Shown here: piece after piece, positions 38,261 to 50,259 of the stretch
Layout: each line of letters opens with the position of its first letter
How positions within the stretch are numbered: the first letter of the stretch is position 1
Assembly: GCA_017354895.1 (NCBI GenBank)
Contig: CP071493.1
Coordinates: 806,001-870,000, forward strand
DNA length: 64,000 bases
DNA from: Podospora comata
Lineage: Eukaryota > Ascomycota > Sordariomycetes > Sordariales > Podosporaceae
Direction: 5' to 3'
Program-made: the position numbers and the translations under genes
The notes under the pieces: model-generated
Told to the model about the DNA's origin: nothing
The model's database searches: none
The model's input: the letters and a program-made list of their open reading frames with translations, nothing else

Positions 38261-40061
38261 AATCTCTGCTCTCCTTTTCCACTCCCTTTTCCTCTTCTCC
38301 ATCCTCTCTCTCCTACCTGAGCAAATATCTACCTCCTCCTCCCCTTCCCCTTTTCTTCCTCTTCCTCAATCCGCAACCAGTCGTTCCCTCTCCCGCACCG
38401 AACCTTCCAACATCCCCATCGTGGTACTCCCTTTCTCCGAAAAGAGAAAAGGAGGGAAGGAGGAGATTTAGATTCTGGGCCTTCGACAACATCTACCCAG
38501 CAAATACAAGGACCTGCAGAGAAGAGAAGCCAAATAGAGGACAATAGCAAAAGGGCAAGAGAATAAGGGTAATTGCTTCCCCTGTTTTTGAACTATTATA
38601 CGCACTCTCCCTTCCCTTCACAATACATCCCATCCATATCCCCCCCCATCCTTCGAACCACAAGTAAATTCTTCGGCTCGACGACGTGGAATCTCCCATT
38701 TCCCGGTTTTCGCTCCCTTCGTTCCGGACGAACCTTCGGTCATCATAAACATACCAATCCACCAGCAGCAATTCCGAGGACGCATCGCCAGATTGGATCG
38801 CGGACGACAATTGACTCAACCTTCGACGGCACTTCCCCAAGCCACCAGCAGAGCGAGGCATCAAAAGGCGGTCATACGAGAGACCAGACCCCACCGCCAC
38901 ATGAACTCTCGACCGATACGAAGTCAGTCATACCTACCTATCTAGCAACCCCACGACGTCGAGAGTGCTGAGGTATGCGACTTCCGGCCCCCCACATTGC
39001 TCGCCGCCGAAAGCCAATTACCCCATATCCAAATTCTTGGAGAACTGTCCCTGGATGCATGGAGCTTCGCCCAGGATACCACCGGCCGTGATGTCATTTT
39101 TTTTTCTCCAGGAACAATCCTAAAGCCAAAGTAAAAAAAAAAAGCTAACCGAACTCTGGTCCCTTGCAGATACATGCCGGCTCGAGAGCAATCTACGGTC
39201 TCCGGCATCCTCCCCGCTCACGCTTAATTCCGATCCGTCGACCTGAACTTCTTGTGGGACACGTTAGCTCGTTGCTCCTACTCGGCCTCAGGAATTGTGT
39301 CAATTTGCAATCGGTCACCCTTTCCCAGCGACCATTGCAATCGTGGCCGTAAGTCTCTCCCTCTCTCTCTGGCTTTGGCACTGTGTACACCCAGCACCCA
39401 GCACCTCGAGCACGCTATCATCTGCCGGCCTCCCTCCAGTGCACCGGCCGTTTTCCCCCTCGGCCCGCTGCTGGTGGTGGTGGGAAATCGTTTCTCGTGC
39501 CAGGTCCCTGACCCCACAGGTCAAGATCGGTCGAATCACGGGGGAACAATTTTCACCACGAGCAATGCTGCCCCTGATAAAGTGGGACCCTTTGAGTAAA
39601 GGGCCGCTTTGTGGTAGCTGCTGTCTCTTCCCCAGAGACAGCCTCCAGTTGCATGCCAAAACCCTAGCAAACTCCTGAAATGAGTCGTGCTGATACCTGG
39701 GTGTTTAGAACCATACCGCGAGACATCATTCATAACTGGCTGTTTCCCCGGCCACCCGCTCTCACCCACCCGAACCACGAGATATTTCGGTTTCTCTCCT
39801 ACACTCACACACAGACCCCATAGTCGGCGACTTTCCCAGCCACAGTCACTCTTTCAGAACTTGATATTTCAGCACACTCTTTAATAATCTAATACTAGTC
39901 ATTGACGACCACCCGGTTCGACGTCTCACTCTCTTGACTCGACCAACCAGCACATACTTAATTACACACCACAACAACCACGCTCTCTCACCAACATACA
40001 GCAACTAGCCCTGGCGACTACGAATTCCTGGTGAACTCGACCCACTACTCAACCGCCCAAC
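38261..40061 (+). promoter_or_regulatory. Probable long, spliced 5' leader of the G1 cyclin
   Basis: From about 38266 to 38420 the plus strand is strongly CT-rich, the usual mark of a transcription start in these fungi, and pyrimidine-rich DNA continues to the cyclin ATG. A convincing intron lies at 38973-39169: donor GTATGC, branch GCTAACC, acceptor TTGCAG. A second donor GTAAGT sits at 39349, with possible acceptors further down (for example TTTCAG near 39857-39875 or ATACAG near 40000), so a second leader intron is likely but its end is unclear. No conserved coding frame crosses this region. Several upstream ATGs with short frames are present and could dampen translation. Confidence 0.5.
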
Positions 40062-41288
40062 ATGGCATCCACCACCTATCACTCATCAGCCGATGAGACC
40101 TTCTTCGTCGAGGACGAGGCCGCCCAGCGCATGACCATGCGCGACGCCGGCCGGATGATCGCCCGCAACAAGCAAGAGATGATCGCCAACGAGCTCTCGA
40201 GACTGGCCCACGACGAGTACCTGGAGGATATCATGAAGCACATGCGTCACATGGAGGACGAGACGTTGCCGGATGCCAACTTGATCGACATGCAGAGGGA
40301 GATCCAATGGTTTATGAGACCGTATCTCATCGACTTTCTCATCGAAGCTCATGCCGCCTTTTCTCTCCTTCCCGAGACCCTCTTCCTCACCGTCAACCTT
40401 CTCGATCGGTACTGCTCCAAGCGTGTCGTCTACAAGCAACACTATCAACTCGTCGGCTGCGCTGCTCTCCTCATTGCCGCCAAGTACGGCGACAAGAAGG
40501 ACAGAGTACCTCAGATCAACGAGCTTAACAACATGTGTTGCGGACTCTACGATGCGGGCATGTTTACCCAGATGGAGATGCACGTCCTCAACACCCTGGA
40601 CTGGAACATTGGCCACCCGACGGTCGACTTCTTCACCCAGTTGATTGTGGCCGAGGAGCGTGACGGCAGAGAGGTTGAGCACATGGCGGCCTACATTTGC
40701 GAGATCGCCTTGTACCACCGGGATTTTGTGTCGACGAAGCCTTCGATTATGGCTCGGGCTTCTCTCGCGCTCGCCCGTGCCATCCTCAGCAAGCCCGAGG
40801 TCAACGATGGAGAGTGGGACCACACCGAGAACGTGACTCTACTCACCCTCTCGCAGCATCTTCATCAGCCATCCGTCACCCTCGCCCGTAAGTACTCGAG
40901 CGCCTACTACTCCAAGGTCTCTGGCAAGCTCGCAGACTTCCTTGCCCAGCAAGCCGCCATCTCTCGCCGAGGACCCCCATCTCCCCCTGTCGAGCCAACG
41001 TCGCTCTCTACCAAGACTGCCGACATCTACAGCACCCCGCACAAGGGACTCGGCGCTGGGCCCGGCGTTGCTGATGGTTACATGACCCCTCCCATCACCC
41101 CCGACGGTAATTGCTTCGGCCACAACCAAGCGATGATCAAGGGTTACCAAGCGCCACCAAGATGCCCAGTCACCCCAACACCCCAACCGAATCACGTTCA
41201 GCCGTACCCACAGCAACAACAACCACAACCACAACATATGGCCGGAACATCTTACTTTGAGGGCCCAACAAGCCATATGGCCTACTGA
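40062..41288 (+). CDS. cln1: G1-type cyclin (Cln/Puc1 family)
   Basis: Cyclin that activates the cyclin-dependent kinase for G1/S entry in filamentous ascomycetes. Intronless, 408 residues. The start gives a Ser/Thr-rich N-terminus; the cyclin box spans about residues 75-205 with family motifs REIQWFMRPYLIDFLIEAH, ETLFLTVNLLDRYCSKR, YQLVGCAALLIAAKYGDKK and ALYHRDFVSTKPSIMARASL. The C-terminal third is low-complexity, with Thr-Pro sites (MTPPITPD, PVTPTPQP) suited to Cdk phosphorylation and turnover, and a Gln/Pro run near the end. It is preceded by an exceptionally long non-coding region. The Cdk partner protein Cks1 is encoded at the left end of the same window. Confidence 0.93.
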   Translation: MASTTYHSSADETFFVEDEAAQRMTMRDAGRMIARNKQEMIANELSRLAHDEYLEDIMKHMRHMEDETLPDANLIDMQREIQWFMRPYLIDFLIEAHAAFSLLPETLFLTVNLLDRYCSKRVVYKQHYQLVGCAALLIAAKYGDKKDRVPQINELNNMCCGLYDAGMFTQMEMHVLNTLDWNIGHPTVDFFTQLIVAEERDGREVEHMAAYICEIALYHRDFVSTKPSIMARASLALARAILSKPEVNDGEWDHTENVTLLTLSQHLHQPSVTLARKYSSAYYSKVSGKLADFLAQQAAISRRGPPSPPVEPTSLSTKTADIYSTPHKGLGAGPGVADGYMTPPITPDGNCFGHNQAMIKGYQAPPRCPVTPTPQPNHVQPYPQQQQPQPQHMAGTSYFEGPTSHMAY

Positions 41289-42678
41289 AAGGCGGTTGCA
41301 TTCGCAACCACTTGCGTGCCGGTCACTCTGTGACCGCATCCCTTTCGGTCCCTGACACCTTTGACTAGACATTCACGTCAAAGAGGGTAACTTTTTCTTC
41401 ACTTTTCTCTTTCTCTATCTCTCTGGGTCATTTTGAGATATACCATTTGGAAGACAAAAGATTGCACGCATTTCTTTCTCTTCACGGAAATATTTAGCGT
41501 CATGGCATCAGCGTTGAATTCTGCGAATTTCGACTTTTTTTTCTTCTCGGGCTTTTCCGCCGATTTGTCGTCATCGGCTGCAGCTACCTTTTCTTTTCTT
41601 TTTTTCAGCTGCGATATTTCGACGACGGTTGCGAGCGCGCGCCATACCCATACCCCTGATATTTCGGCGGCCACCTTATTTAATCATTTGAGCATAAAAC
41701 CTTCAAATACGAAAAAAAATTAGTGCGGACCTCGGCGACCCCTTCACTGGGCATCGCAAAGCAGGCACACCAGGGCGCATCGGGAAGAGTTCAGGGGATC
41801 ATACATATAGTACGAACCGGACTTTCAGGAATGGGCCGATGCGGAGGGAAAAAAGGAGTTTTTTGAGGACACATGGGAAGCACACCAAAGATTGGCAAAC
41901 AACCTGCAAGTTGAGTTGGAGAGTGGATTGATACCTTTGCGATGGGAAACAATGGGATGGGGAGATGATCACTGGGAGGAACGGATGGGACAACTACACA
42001 GCCGCAGCACTACAATTGCACAACAACAACGCCCCCCCAAGTCGCGATGGCCCTCATCACTGGCACATCAGCGCAACCCTACCCAAGACATCATGCATAC
42101 TCGGCTTGCGGACGGCAGCTCCGGATGGTCTGCCAGGCGGGACGAACGAGTCGTCGTAATTCGATGATCAGGATTCTTCTGGCGATTCAAGGGATGGGGT
42201 GGTGGAACATGAGGTCAAGATTGGCAACGTTAAAAATGCCATCGAAATGGCCTTGCCATGCTCATCCCCCGGGCAAGGACGCCGCGAGTAGAGTTATGTA
42301 ATGAGTCGAAAAAAAAGAAAAAAAAAGTAAAATTCTCTGGCCAATCTGTTGTGCAGTGACTTGTGTCTTGTTTGTCAGTCTGAGTATGCCAGCTATGATG
42401 TGAAGGAAACAATTCAGTGTGGACTCAGGCGCGTTGCTCCTTCCCTTGGCATTCCTGCTTGCTCCTTCCCTTTTCGTGTCTGCTTGCCCTTTCCTAATCA
42501 CAACTATTTGCCCCTTCCCTTTCACAGTTGTTGCTCCTTTCCCTTTACAGTCACTTGTCATTCCACAAACAACATTACTTGCAATAGATTGAGCACAAGC
42601 ATAAATCTGTTACCGACATTCAATCCCATCTTCAAACAAACGCCTTTTTTGCTGCAACACAAACCCAAACAATCTCTT
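41289..42678. other. Convergent intergenic region between cln1 and the DTGAT gene
   Basis: Holds the 3' flanks of both genes. Apart from the 25-bp degenerate repeat at 42434-42557 I see nothing; the open frames are short and unconvincing. Confidence 0.5.
42434..42557. repeat. Degenerate 25-bp pyrimidine tandem repeat, five copies
   Basis: Five diverged units of the type TTGCTCCTTCCCTTT followed by about ten variable bases; the cores start at about 42436, 42461, 42486, 42510 and 42533, giving a period of 23-25 bp. The complement of the core (GGGAAGGAGC) matches the first ten bases of the 31-bp repeat at 24751. Confidence 0.7.
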
Positions 42679-45041
42679 TCACGACCCAGCCATCTCGGTG
42701 TCTTCCCCATTCCCACCACTACCTCCGCCCCCCATCTCGACATACCCAATCACCTCCCCCTTTTTATTGTACATCTTTCCCAACCTGGGACTTGTCACCA
42801 CCGTTCTGGGCGATGGCGTCGGAGGAGGGGGCTGCTGAGATGACGAGTGCGCTTGTTGATCCTGCATCATCTGCTGCCTCCACGTCTGGCCCATCTTGTC
42901 CATTCGCTCCAGGACACTCCCCTTTTTGCGCTCCCGTTCGGGAGGGGGGTCGGAGAAGGTGGTGACCCTGTTGGACCAGATCGGGTGGTGGTAGGCTGGT
43001 GTGGCTCTTTTTCCGGTGAGGACGGGTGTTTGCGGGGGAGGGGGGTCGGTTGGCCTTGGGGAGAGATGGGGGGGTATTTTTAAGATGGAGATATTTGATG
43101 ATGAGGAGGAGAAGGAGGAGGAGGAGGTGAGTTTGGAGAGTTCTCGCTGGGCGGTGGGGGAGTCGAGGTCGTATTTTATTGAGAGGGGGCCTGTGGAAGG
43201 GAGAGGGCCGGAGAGGATTGTTGTGCCTTTTGTGGAGGACTCGTCTTCGCGGAGGGTGAGGGGGAGCTTGGAGGTGGGGATTGTGTAGCTGTGTTCAAAG
43301 ATTGCGCGGGTGGGGGGGTGGTGGAGGAGTTGGTGTTGATATTTTTTCAGGGCGGCCGGGTCGGGGAAGGTGGCGGGTTTGGAGCGGGTGTTTGGGGTTG
43401 TGGTGAGGAAGGACATTTCGGGGGGGAGGCGGGCGGTGCCGAGGACTTCGAGCCGGGAGGAGCCGAGCCAGACTTTGTAGTTTCCCGGGGCGGAGGAGAG
43501 GTAGTTTTCTATGAGGGGGAAGAGGCCCGAGAGGCGGCCGGGGTCGGCGTTGGCGGATTTGGAAAAGTCGTTGGAGGTGTTGGGGAAGATGCTGACGCGC
43601 ATGGGGCGGGGGGGCTGGAGGGGGTAGGACATGTGCTCGGGGACGCGGATGGAGGTGTTGAAGGCAAAGTCGGAGTCGATGAGGGCGACGTCGAGCTCGT
43701 ACTCGGAGATGACTTCGGTGCCGGTTGCTGTGGCGATGTGGATTGCGGATTGAGCCGAGTAGTAGTGTTTGTCGATGCCGAGGAGGGGGATGTCATCGGA
43801 GTAGAGGCAGGGGTTGGTAGCGCCGGTGTCGAAGAGGGTGTCGAAGATGACGGAGTTGGCGGTAGGGAAGCTCTCCATGCGGGGCTTGTAGTCGTTTGGG
43901 TCGTCGTAACCGCCTTCGCTGGAGCGGTCTTCGTCAAGATCAGTTTTGGTGCTTCGGAGGTAGCTTCGGGCTGTTCTGGGCTTGTGTTTGGCTGACCTGG
44001 GCCCGGAGCTGGGCCAGGGGCGAGAAACGTGTTCCTGGCGACGTCTGAAAGCCATCCGGATTCGATAGTGGCCGATGTTCCTGTGATTTCGGCTTGTACG
44101 CCAGCTCTCTTTGTTGGTGAGGCAGATGGCGGCTTTCGCTTGTGAGGTTGGTTGCCCGCTGTACAGGTCGGTTTCTTTGGAGAGCGAAGGCTCATACCAG
44201 ATCCATCCTGGGCCGTACTCTGCAGCATAACGGTCTAGCAGGGCAGCACGATTTTCGTTGGAGAAGGACTCGTAGTCACCGAAGCGGTCAGCAATTCGCC
44301 CTGCCCAGATTACCGTGTACTTGTCGGAATAGGGGATGTCGCCGGACTCGTAGCCGGCTATCGCTGCTTCAATGTTGGCTCGTTCCGGCCCAAATGTTGA
44401 CCTTGCCAGTACGGTCTGGAGAGCGCTAACCCTGTTGGCAATGGCGTTGGCTTGAAGAGATGGGATTTTTGATCTTGGGCCATGTTAGCTTCACCATATG
44501 TCTGACGATAAGAGAGGTTGAATACGTGCATCGGTGTTGTGTTTTCTTCGTCATTCTCGTCTAGTTGGGCCCGCTCCTGGACCGCTTTCTCATACATCTG
44601 GGTAAGGGCGCTAACATTTTGATAGTTTTGATAACGCTCTGCAAGCAGACGGGTTTGCAGCACCTTCCTGTCAGCAATTTCGATCTTGGTAGGGTCTTCG
44701 TGCTCTAACCAGAGAGCAGACCCTATGACAAGAGATGGTTGCCATGTCTCTAGGGACTCGTCCATCTCTATGTTGGCCATTGTCGACCCAGTATGCTCTA
44801 CGTCGTCCTCCGTGTCCTCTCTTGCCATGCTTCTTGTCGTCATCCGCCTCGGGGTTGGAGGGACTTGCTCTGAGCCCCTTCTAACATTGTGGGCGCGGTT
44901 GCGATTAAACGTCTCAATATTTCGTCGAATGGCAGACGAACGTCTTCTCGGGAGCTGCTGATCCTGATTGACAGCGGGTGACCGCAGGGCCGACGGCCGC
45001 CTCCGCCCCGACTGTCGTGGCTGTCGGGCGTCTGTTGACAT
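42679..45041 (-). CDS. Unknown protein with retropepsin-like DTGAT domain
   Basis: Two exons, 45041-44495 and 44450-42679, give 772 residues. The intron is only 44 bp but has a GTGAAG donor, a GCTAAC branch and a TTCAAG acceptor, and keeps frame. Order: a basic, Arg-rich N-terminus with an RSMARE-like stretch, a helical middle, a region with DKYTVIWAGRIADRFG, then at residues about 385-530 a part resembling a retroviral-type aspartic protease: LFDTGATNPCLYSDD (catalytic-type Asp390, at 43816-43830), IHIATATGTEV as the flap-like strand, and SGLFPLIENYL as a possible second half. The tail is Ser/Pro-rich. It has ordinary host-gene structure with no flanking repeats and no reverse transcriptase, so I read it as a cellular gene, possibly domesticated. 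Protease activity is not proven. Confidence 0.7.
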
Positions 45042-45578
45042 CTTGTTCTTTGGTGTTTTGATGATACCTACTTTGTGGGAAAGAGGTTCGAGATTACTAA
45101 ACTGTCTACTTGCCTCAGCTCAAGCTAGATTGCCGAACTCTTGGTTAATAATATAATTCATCCTCGTCGACCTCGCCAATCCGTTGCAGCCCCTGTTCTT
45201 TGTTGTCTGCCATCACAAAGGCAACCAATGCGGTTGGCCGAATGGGGGCATTTGGAGCTGCCCACATTTGTTTCCGAATCCCTCTTGTAGTCTCGACAAG
45301 TGCATTAGGTTTCTTTGTCCCGCCGCCCAGAAGCGTCTGAAAACGGGAGGTTTTCCAGCGAGCTCTTTGCTGGAGTGGTTTCATTGTTGACTTGGCCCCT
45401 GGCCATTCCAGTCGCTGTCACCAAGCCACAAATATGCTACCAGGGCCTTCTTGTATTTCCCAACCTTTCTTTTTCTGCCTCTTGCTCTGTCATTGATCGA
45501 CAAGGGAGAGCGAGCTAGTCATTACCGGCACGTTGCATCGACACTGGCATCACAGGACAAGACGGCGACGACGGCGCA
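45042..45578. promoter_or_regulatory. Bidirectional promoter of the DTGAT gene and the 1245-residue orphan
   Basis: 537 bp between divergent start codons. It contains overlapping short frames only and must serve both genes, which suggests possible co-expression. Confidence 0.5.
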
Positions 45579-48500
45579 ATGTCTGGTGATAGCATATCTG
45601 GGCGGAGGGATACCGATTACTCCCTGCTGCAAGTGTTTGACGAGTATGTGAAGCAAGATACCTGTCATCCGAAATTTGCCAAGTACTTCAGGGAATACAT
45701 CACCGCGAATTGGCCCGATCCCTCACCGCCGGGAGCGCCAGAGGGCAGCGAGGAGTACGAGAAGTGGGTGAATGAGTGGAATGATTTCTTCGCCTACTGT
45801 GGCAGGATACTGCGCAATCCCGAACTCACCAAGTATAATTTCGGTAGCAGCGTTCTCAGACAAATCGAAAAGTACGACATCTACGACGACTGGTTTCCGG
45901 AAGAGGGCTTCGGGCCAACAGGCAAAGAATTTGACCCAATTCCGGAGAAATATCGCATCGGGTCTTCCAGGCCTGGGACTTCCGCCACGACCAGCTATAT
46001 GACTCCTTCGACGCACGGGAGTCAGGCAAATCGAGGCTCGAGACGCCTCGAGCTCAAACAGTCCGCGGGTTCAAGTGATTCGAACGCAGAAACAACTCCT
46101 ATCAATCTGGTGCCACCTTCTGCAATGTCTTCAGGTCCTTCAGGAGAAGCTCCTGCGAGCAAACCTATCACAATGGACACGACTGGTGCTGATTCCACAA
46201 TCAAGTCTTACGATCAGTATGGTAAGCAACAGCAGCCACTGGCAACACATCTCCAGGCGATGGTTGCCTACCTGGTAAATGGGGAGAGCCATGACGCTGG
46301 CTTTTCGGAGAGAATGAGCGACACTATCGACTATCTTCAGTGGTTGGGTTCCGGGAAGGATTCACGGAACCAGCTGCACAACGCAAGCGAGTTCACAAAG
46401 GCTGTCTATAAGAAAGCAATTGAGTTGATCGACGCCCATCTGAAGCGCGACAAGCAACGACGCATAGCCACTCCGGTTGCATTCACCGAGAGGCCAGTCA
46501 GCTTCGCTGCCACCAGATCCTCACGCCTGAACCACCTCACCAACCCCCGTGACTTTCCATTGCCCTCCAAGCGCGGCGTCCCGGACCACTCTCAGCTGCT
46601 ACCCTACAACATCACGCCAGCGCCAGAGAAAAGACCCATTCAAGGGGCCCTCCTTGAGCATCCAGAGCATTATGCCCAGTTTCTGGAGGATGAAGGAAAG
46701 ATCTGGCTCCCGTACTCGGAAGACCTTGAAAAGCTGGATGACATGGAAATCCCCACCTCCGTGACCGCCGACGAGCTCGAAAACAACCTAGCGGTGATAG
46801 AGTCCGACATTTATGTGCAATACACCAAGGCCCAAGGAAACAGTGCGACATGGGAGACGGGTGATCCCATCGGCTGGACGACCCACAGGACGGACGAAGC
46901 CGGAGTACGACACACATATATCTCAACCGGAGAGGACCCCAAAACCGGGAAAGAAACGCTGAACCTGATGGACCTCAGCGATCCAAAAGACTGGGCCTCA
47001 GTGAGGGGTGTCAGGCGAGCTGGTTTGCAGTTGATGCTTCGAAATCTTCGAACTAACGAAAACGACTTTGTCTACTATGATTCCGACAGCAATGGGCAGA
47101 GAGCGAGGAGGCTCGTGTTGCCCATTCCAGTCGCCGCCATCCGGAAGGTCATGGAGAGAGCTAACGGGAAGCAATGGAACCCCCCAACACTCTTTGACGA
47201 GAAGCCGTTGGTTTGGAGCCATTGGGAGCCATTCCGCTTCACCGACAGATTCCAGGTGTACACTGAGGCCACCAAAGGAATGAAGGCAGTGGCTTATCAG
47301 ACGGCCACAGAGCGCCATCTGCGCGACAGGTCTTGGGTCTCATTGCCCAAGAATGTCAAGACTGGCGGCCCATTTGTCTGGAGAGGATTGAGTCCCCAGG
47401 AACAGGCTGAAGAAGATCTCCTGAAAAGGTGTCTTGCGATCCGTGGTTATGTCGCCATGTGCTGGAACAGGGCCCCGCGACCGCTGCTGGCAAACATGAT
47501 CCAGTTCCTGACAGCGGGGGACCCCAGCTCAGATGCCTTCCCTGAGCCCGAGGAGCTGGGTAAGATTGGCGAGATTACCTTTGGCGAGTCAGACTACAGA
47601 CATACAGTCATCGACGGGACACGCCAGCGAGCAGGCATTCGCTTTATCGACGAAGAGGATATCTGGTGGCTCAAGGTCCTGGGAAGCGGCTGCGTCAACA
47701 AGAAGTCCTGGACGGGCAAGATCTTCCCGGACGAGCCCAGGGAGACATACCGTCTCTTCCGCATCTTTGCCAAGAGGATTCTCCGGCTTTTGGAGGATCC
47801 CAACCCGGAAGGGATTCTCTATTCTTCTGCCAGCGTTGTGACGGTAGAGGACTTGCTCAAAGTCATCAACGCCGGCGCCAACGGAAAGGCGGCCGTCAAC
47901 AAGCACGAGTTCTCGCCGTACGAAGCCTGCCAACATCTCGACCGCCTCGCCCAGACGGGCCACATTGACTTTGAGCTCGACCCGGCCTGCTACGGCACAG
48001 TCCGGCGCCCCGCCTACGATTTCTATCCCGAGCACCGGATAGTCTATGACGCGGCTGAGAAGAAAAGAGACACCCTCTTCCCCAGAAGCATCCGTCCGTG
48101 GGCAGACGTGTGCCTCGAACCCTGCTCGGGCAAGACCAAAAGTCCTCCTCGCGTCCTCTACGCAGTCGACAACCTTTACCGCAGCCTCGCCTACCGGTTG
48201 GGTTTCACCATCTTCCACCTCCAAAAAAAGTCCGCGGCCCGAAAAAAGTCCCACATGAGCGTGAGGAACGAGCAACGGGTCCAATACGCCTGGCTGCACG
48301 ACGCGATCAAAAAGTTCAACGCCGTCTACGACGAAACGGTGGAGGAGGAGCTCAGAGCCCGCCCCAACCCCCCGGCCCCGTACGGACACACCTGGAGGGA
48401 CATCAAAGCCCTCGTTCAGGACACGGAATTTGGCGAGGGCGGGCACACCAACCCTGCCAGCCACCCCATCATCCCTCACCGGGGCTACCTCAAGGACAAC

Positions 48501-49383
48501 GCCTCCGCCATCCAGCACCTCCGCAACAAGATCATCCAGGAGGTCAGCGCGAACAACACCCTCCTTGCGCCTGCCAGGGCCAAAACGGTGACTAATCTGT
48601 CGACTGGCTTGCCAGAGGTCATCCTCACCCGGGGGGTGTCGTGGAAGTTTGGGTCGTTGGTTGCCAGGCAGGAGAACTTTAGGAGGCAGTTTTTCAGTCT
48701 CAACCGGTGGCCGCTCGTTCTCCAGAGCGAGAAGACGCAGGAGAAGATCAAGAATGACGAGTGGCACGCTGATGGGGTCGATCCGAAGCAGGTGTTTGAT
48801 CACCAGGCTGCCGATCCGATCCACGCGTTCTTCAGCAGGGAGAAGCTGAGGCCGTATGTGGAGGACCCGGTCAGGTATAGGGCTGGGCCGGCGGTTTTCC
48901 CGGTGGGGGATACGGCTTGGCAGAGGAAGAGGGTTGAGGAGCACATGACTGCTTTGGTTTATGAGTGTAGAGCTCCCCTTTTCTTTGTCGCAAACAAAAT
49001 ATGAGCAGTGAAGCTAATAATGTACAACAACAGCTATCGGCCTCAACGGAGCCGTTCCCAGAGGAGGCACCTTTAGGGAAAAGCTCAAGGACTTCTTCTT
49101 TAGGGAGCCGCTCCGGCCATATATCAACGGCGCGGAGAAGCTGACCGAGTCCCAGCTGGAGGCCAGGTACGGCAAGCTGCCTGACGTGCCGCCGAACAGG
49201 GTGCCCAGGAGCTGGGCCACCGAGGTGCTCGTTGGTGAAAAGGTGGAGAGCCGAAAGAGGAAGGTGGACGAGATTTTGGAGGCGAAGAAGCAGGAAGAGG
49301 AGGCGAGGAATCTGGCGAGGTACAAGAGAAGGAGGGTGGATGATCAGGTTGCTGGGACGAGGATGACGGGGGGCGTTTACTAG
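45579..49383 (+). CDS. Unknown 1245-residue protein
   Basis: Two exons, 45579-48966 and 49034-49383. The intron (donor GTAGAG, acceptor AACAG) is weak at the donor but is the choice that keeps frame with the strongly coding second exon; the alternative donor one base earlier breaks frame. No family recognised. The protein has a globular N-terminal part (about 1-130, with WPDPSPPGAPEGSEEYEKW), a Ser/Thr linker, a large central part with many Trp and aromatic motifs (for example TWETGDPIGWTTHR and DEEDIWWLKVLGSGCV), and a basic C-terminal helix ending in KRKVDEILEAKKQEEE and KRRRVDD, which could be a nuclear signal. No signal peptide or membrane segment. It is divergent from the DTGAT gene. Confidence 0.8.
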
Positions 49384-50259
49384 GGGAAGAGGAGGAGTAG
49401 GCTCATTTGTGTAGTTTGTCTTTTGTGAAAAAAGAAGAAAGATACATGCTTTAGTCATGGCGCGTCTCATAGGGTAGGAAATTCAAACATCTTTCATATC
49501 TTTCTTGTTGGCTTGTGCCAAGAGGGGGTTGCCCCTGAGCAGCCCCTGAATGGGCATGTCCCCCATGCGGTTGCTCAGGCAATCTGTATCTCCGAGTCAT
49601 GGTAGGAATATTCAGAAAAGGTTATTTGATATTGGGGTGATGGTTCCTAGATTGCACAGCCAACTGACTCAGCCCTGCAACGACGGAAGCGGCTCCTGTC
49701 AACAAACACAAAGAGTTCAAATACAAGATAAATGAAAATTAGATGTTGACACAAATACACAGGAGGCAAGAGCCGTGGCACCATTGCCCAGAGTTCTAAC
49801 CCTCCTGACCCATCCAACCCCCTTTTTTACCACTCCGCTCACTACCTTGCCGCCCTCTATGTTGTCCAGAAAAGAGCTGAAGAGAAATGAGAACAGAAAA
49901 GGAAGTTCGTAGGTAGTAGTGTACATGACCCTTGTCCTGTTCCATCTGCCCCGAACTCATACTTCCGATGATGGGAGGGACGAAAATGTGGAAAAGGTTG
50001 CAACAGTAGTAGTTTTCAACCGAACATATTCGGCATAAAAATCTAATACCCCAAGTTTGCGCCATGCTGTCTCTCTCTCATCTCTATGCCCGATGGATTT
50101 TTTGTTTCCCTTCTCCGTTCCTTTGGTATCCCGTTCCCTTCTCTCTCTCTCTCTCCCTCTCTTAACCTGGCTGCTCGTAATCGTGACAAAACTCGCTCTC
50201 TCTCTCCCCTCGCCTCCTCTATACACCTCCCTGCGCTAAGAAAAAATAAAAAAGACCCT
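49384..50259. other. Convergent intergenic region with CT microsatellite
   Basis: The 3' flanks of the orphan gene (+) and ATP20 (-). A CT-rich run lies at about 50141-50210. No gene seen. Confidence 0.5.

Noticed and set aside
24254-40061. Possible tRNA or 5S rRNA genes
   Set aside because: Candidate TTCGANNC-like boxes (for example near 25088 and 36620) had no matching T-arm stem or A box; no 5S internal control sequence was found.
47589-48944. 451-codon minus-strand open frame
   Set aside because: Antisense shadow of the 1245-residue gene, with Arg/Leu/Val/Gly-rich composition and no motifs.
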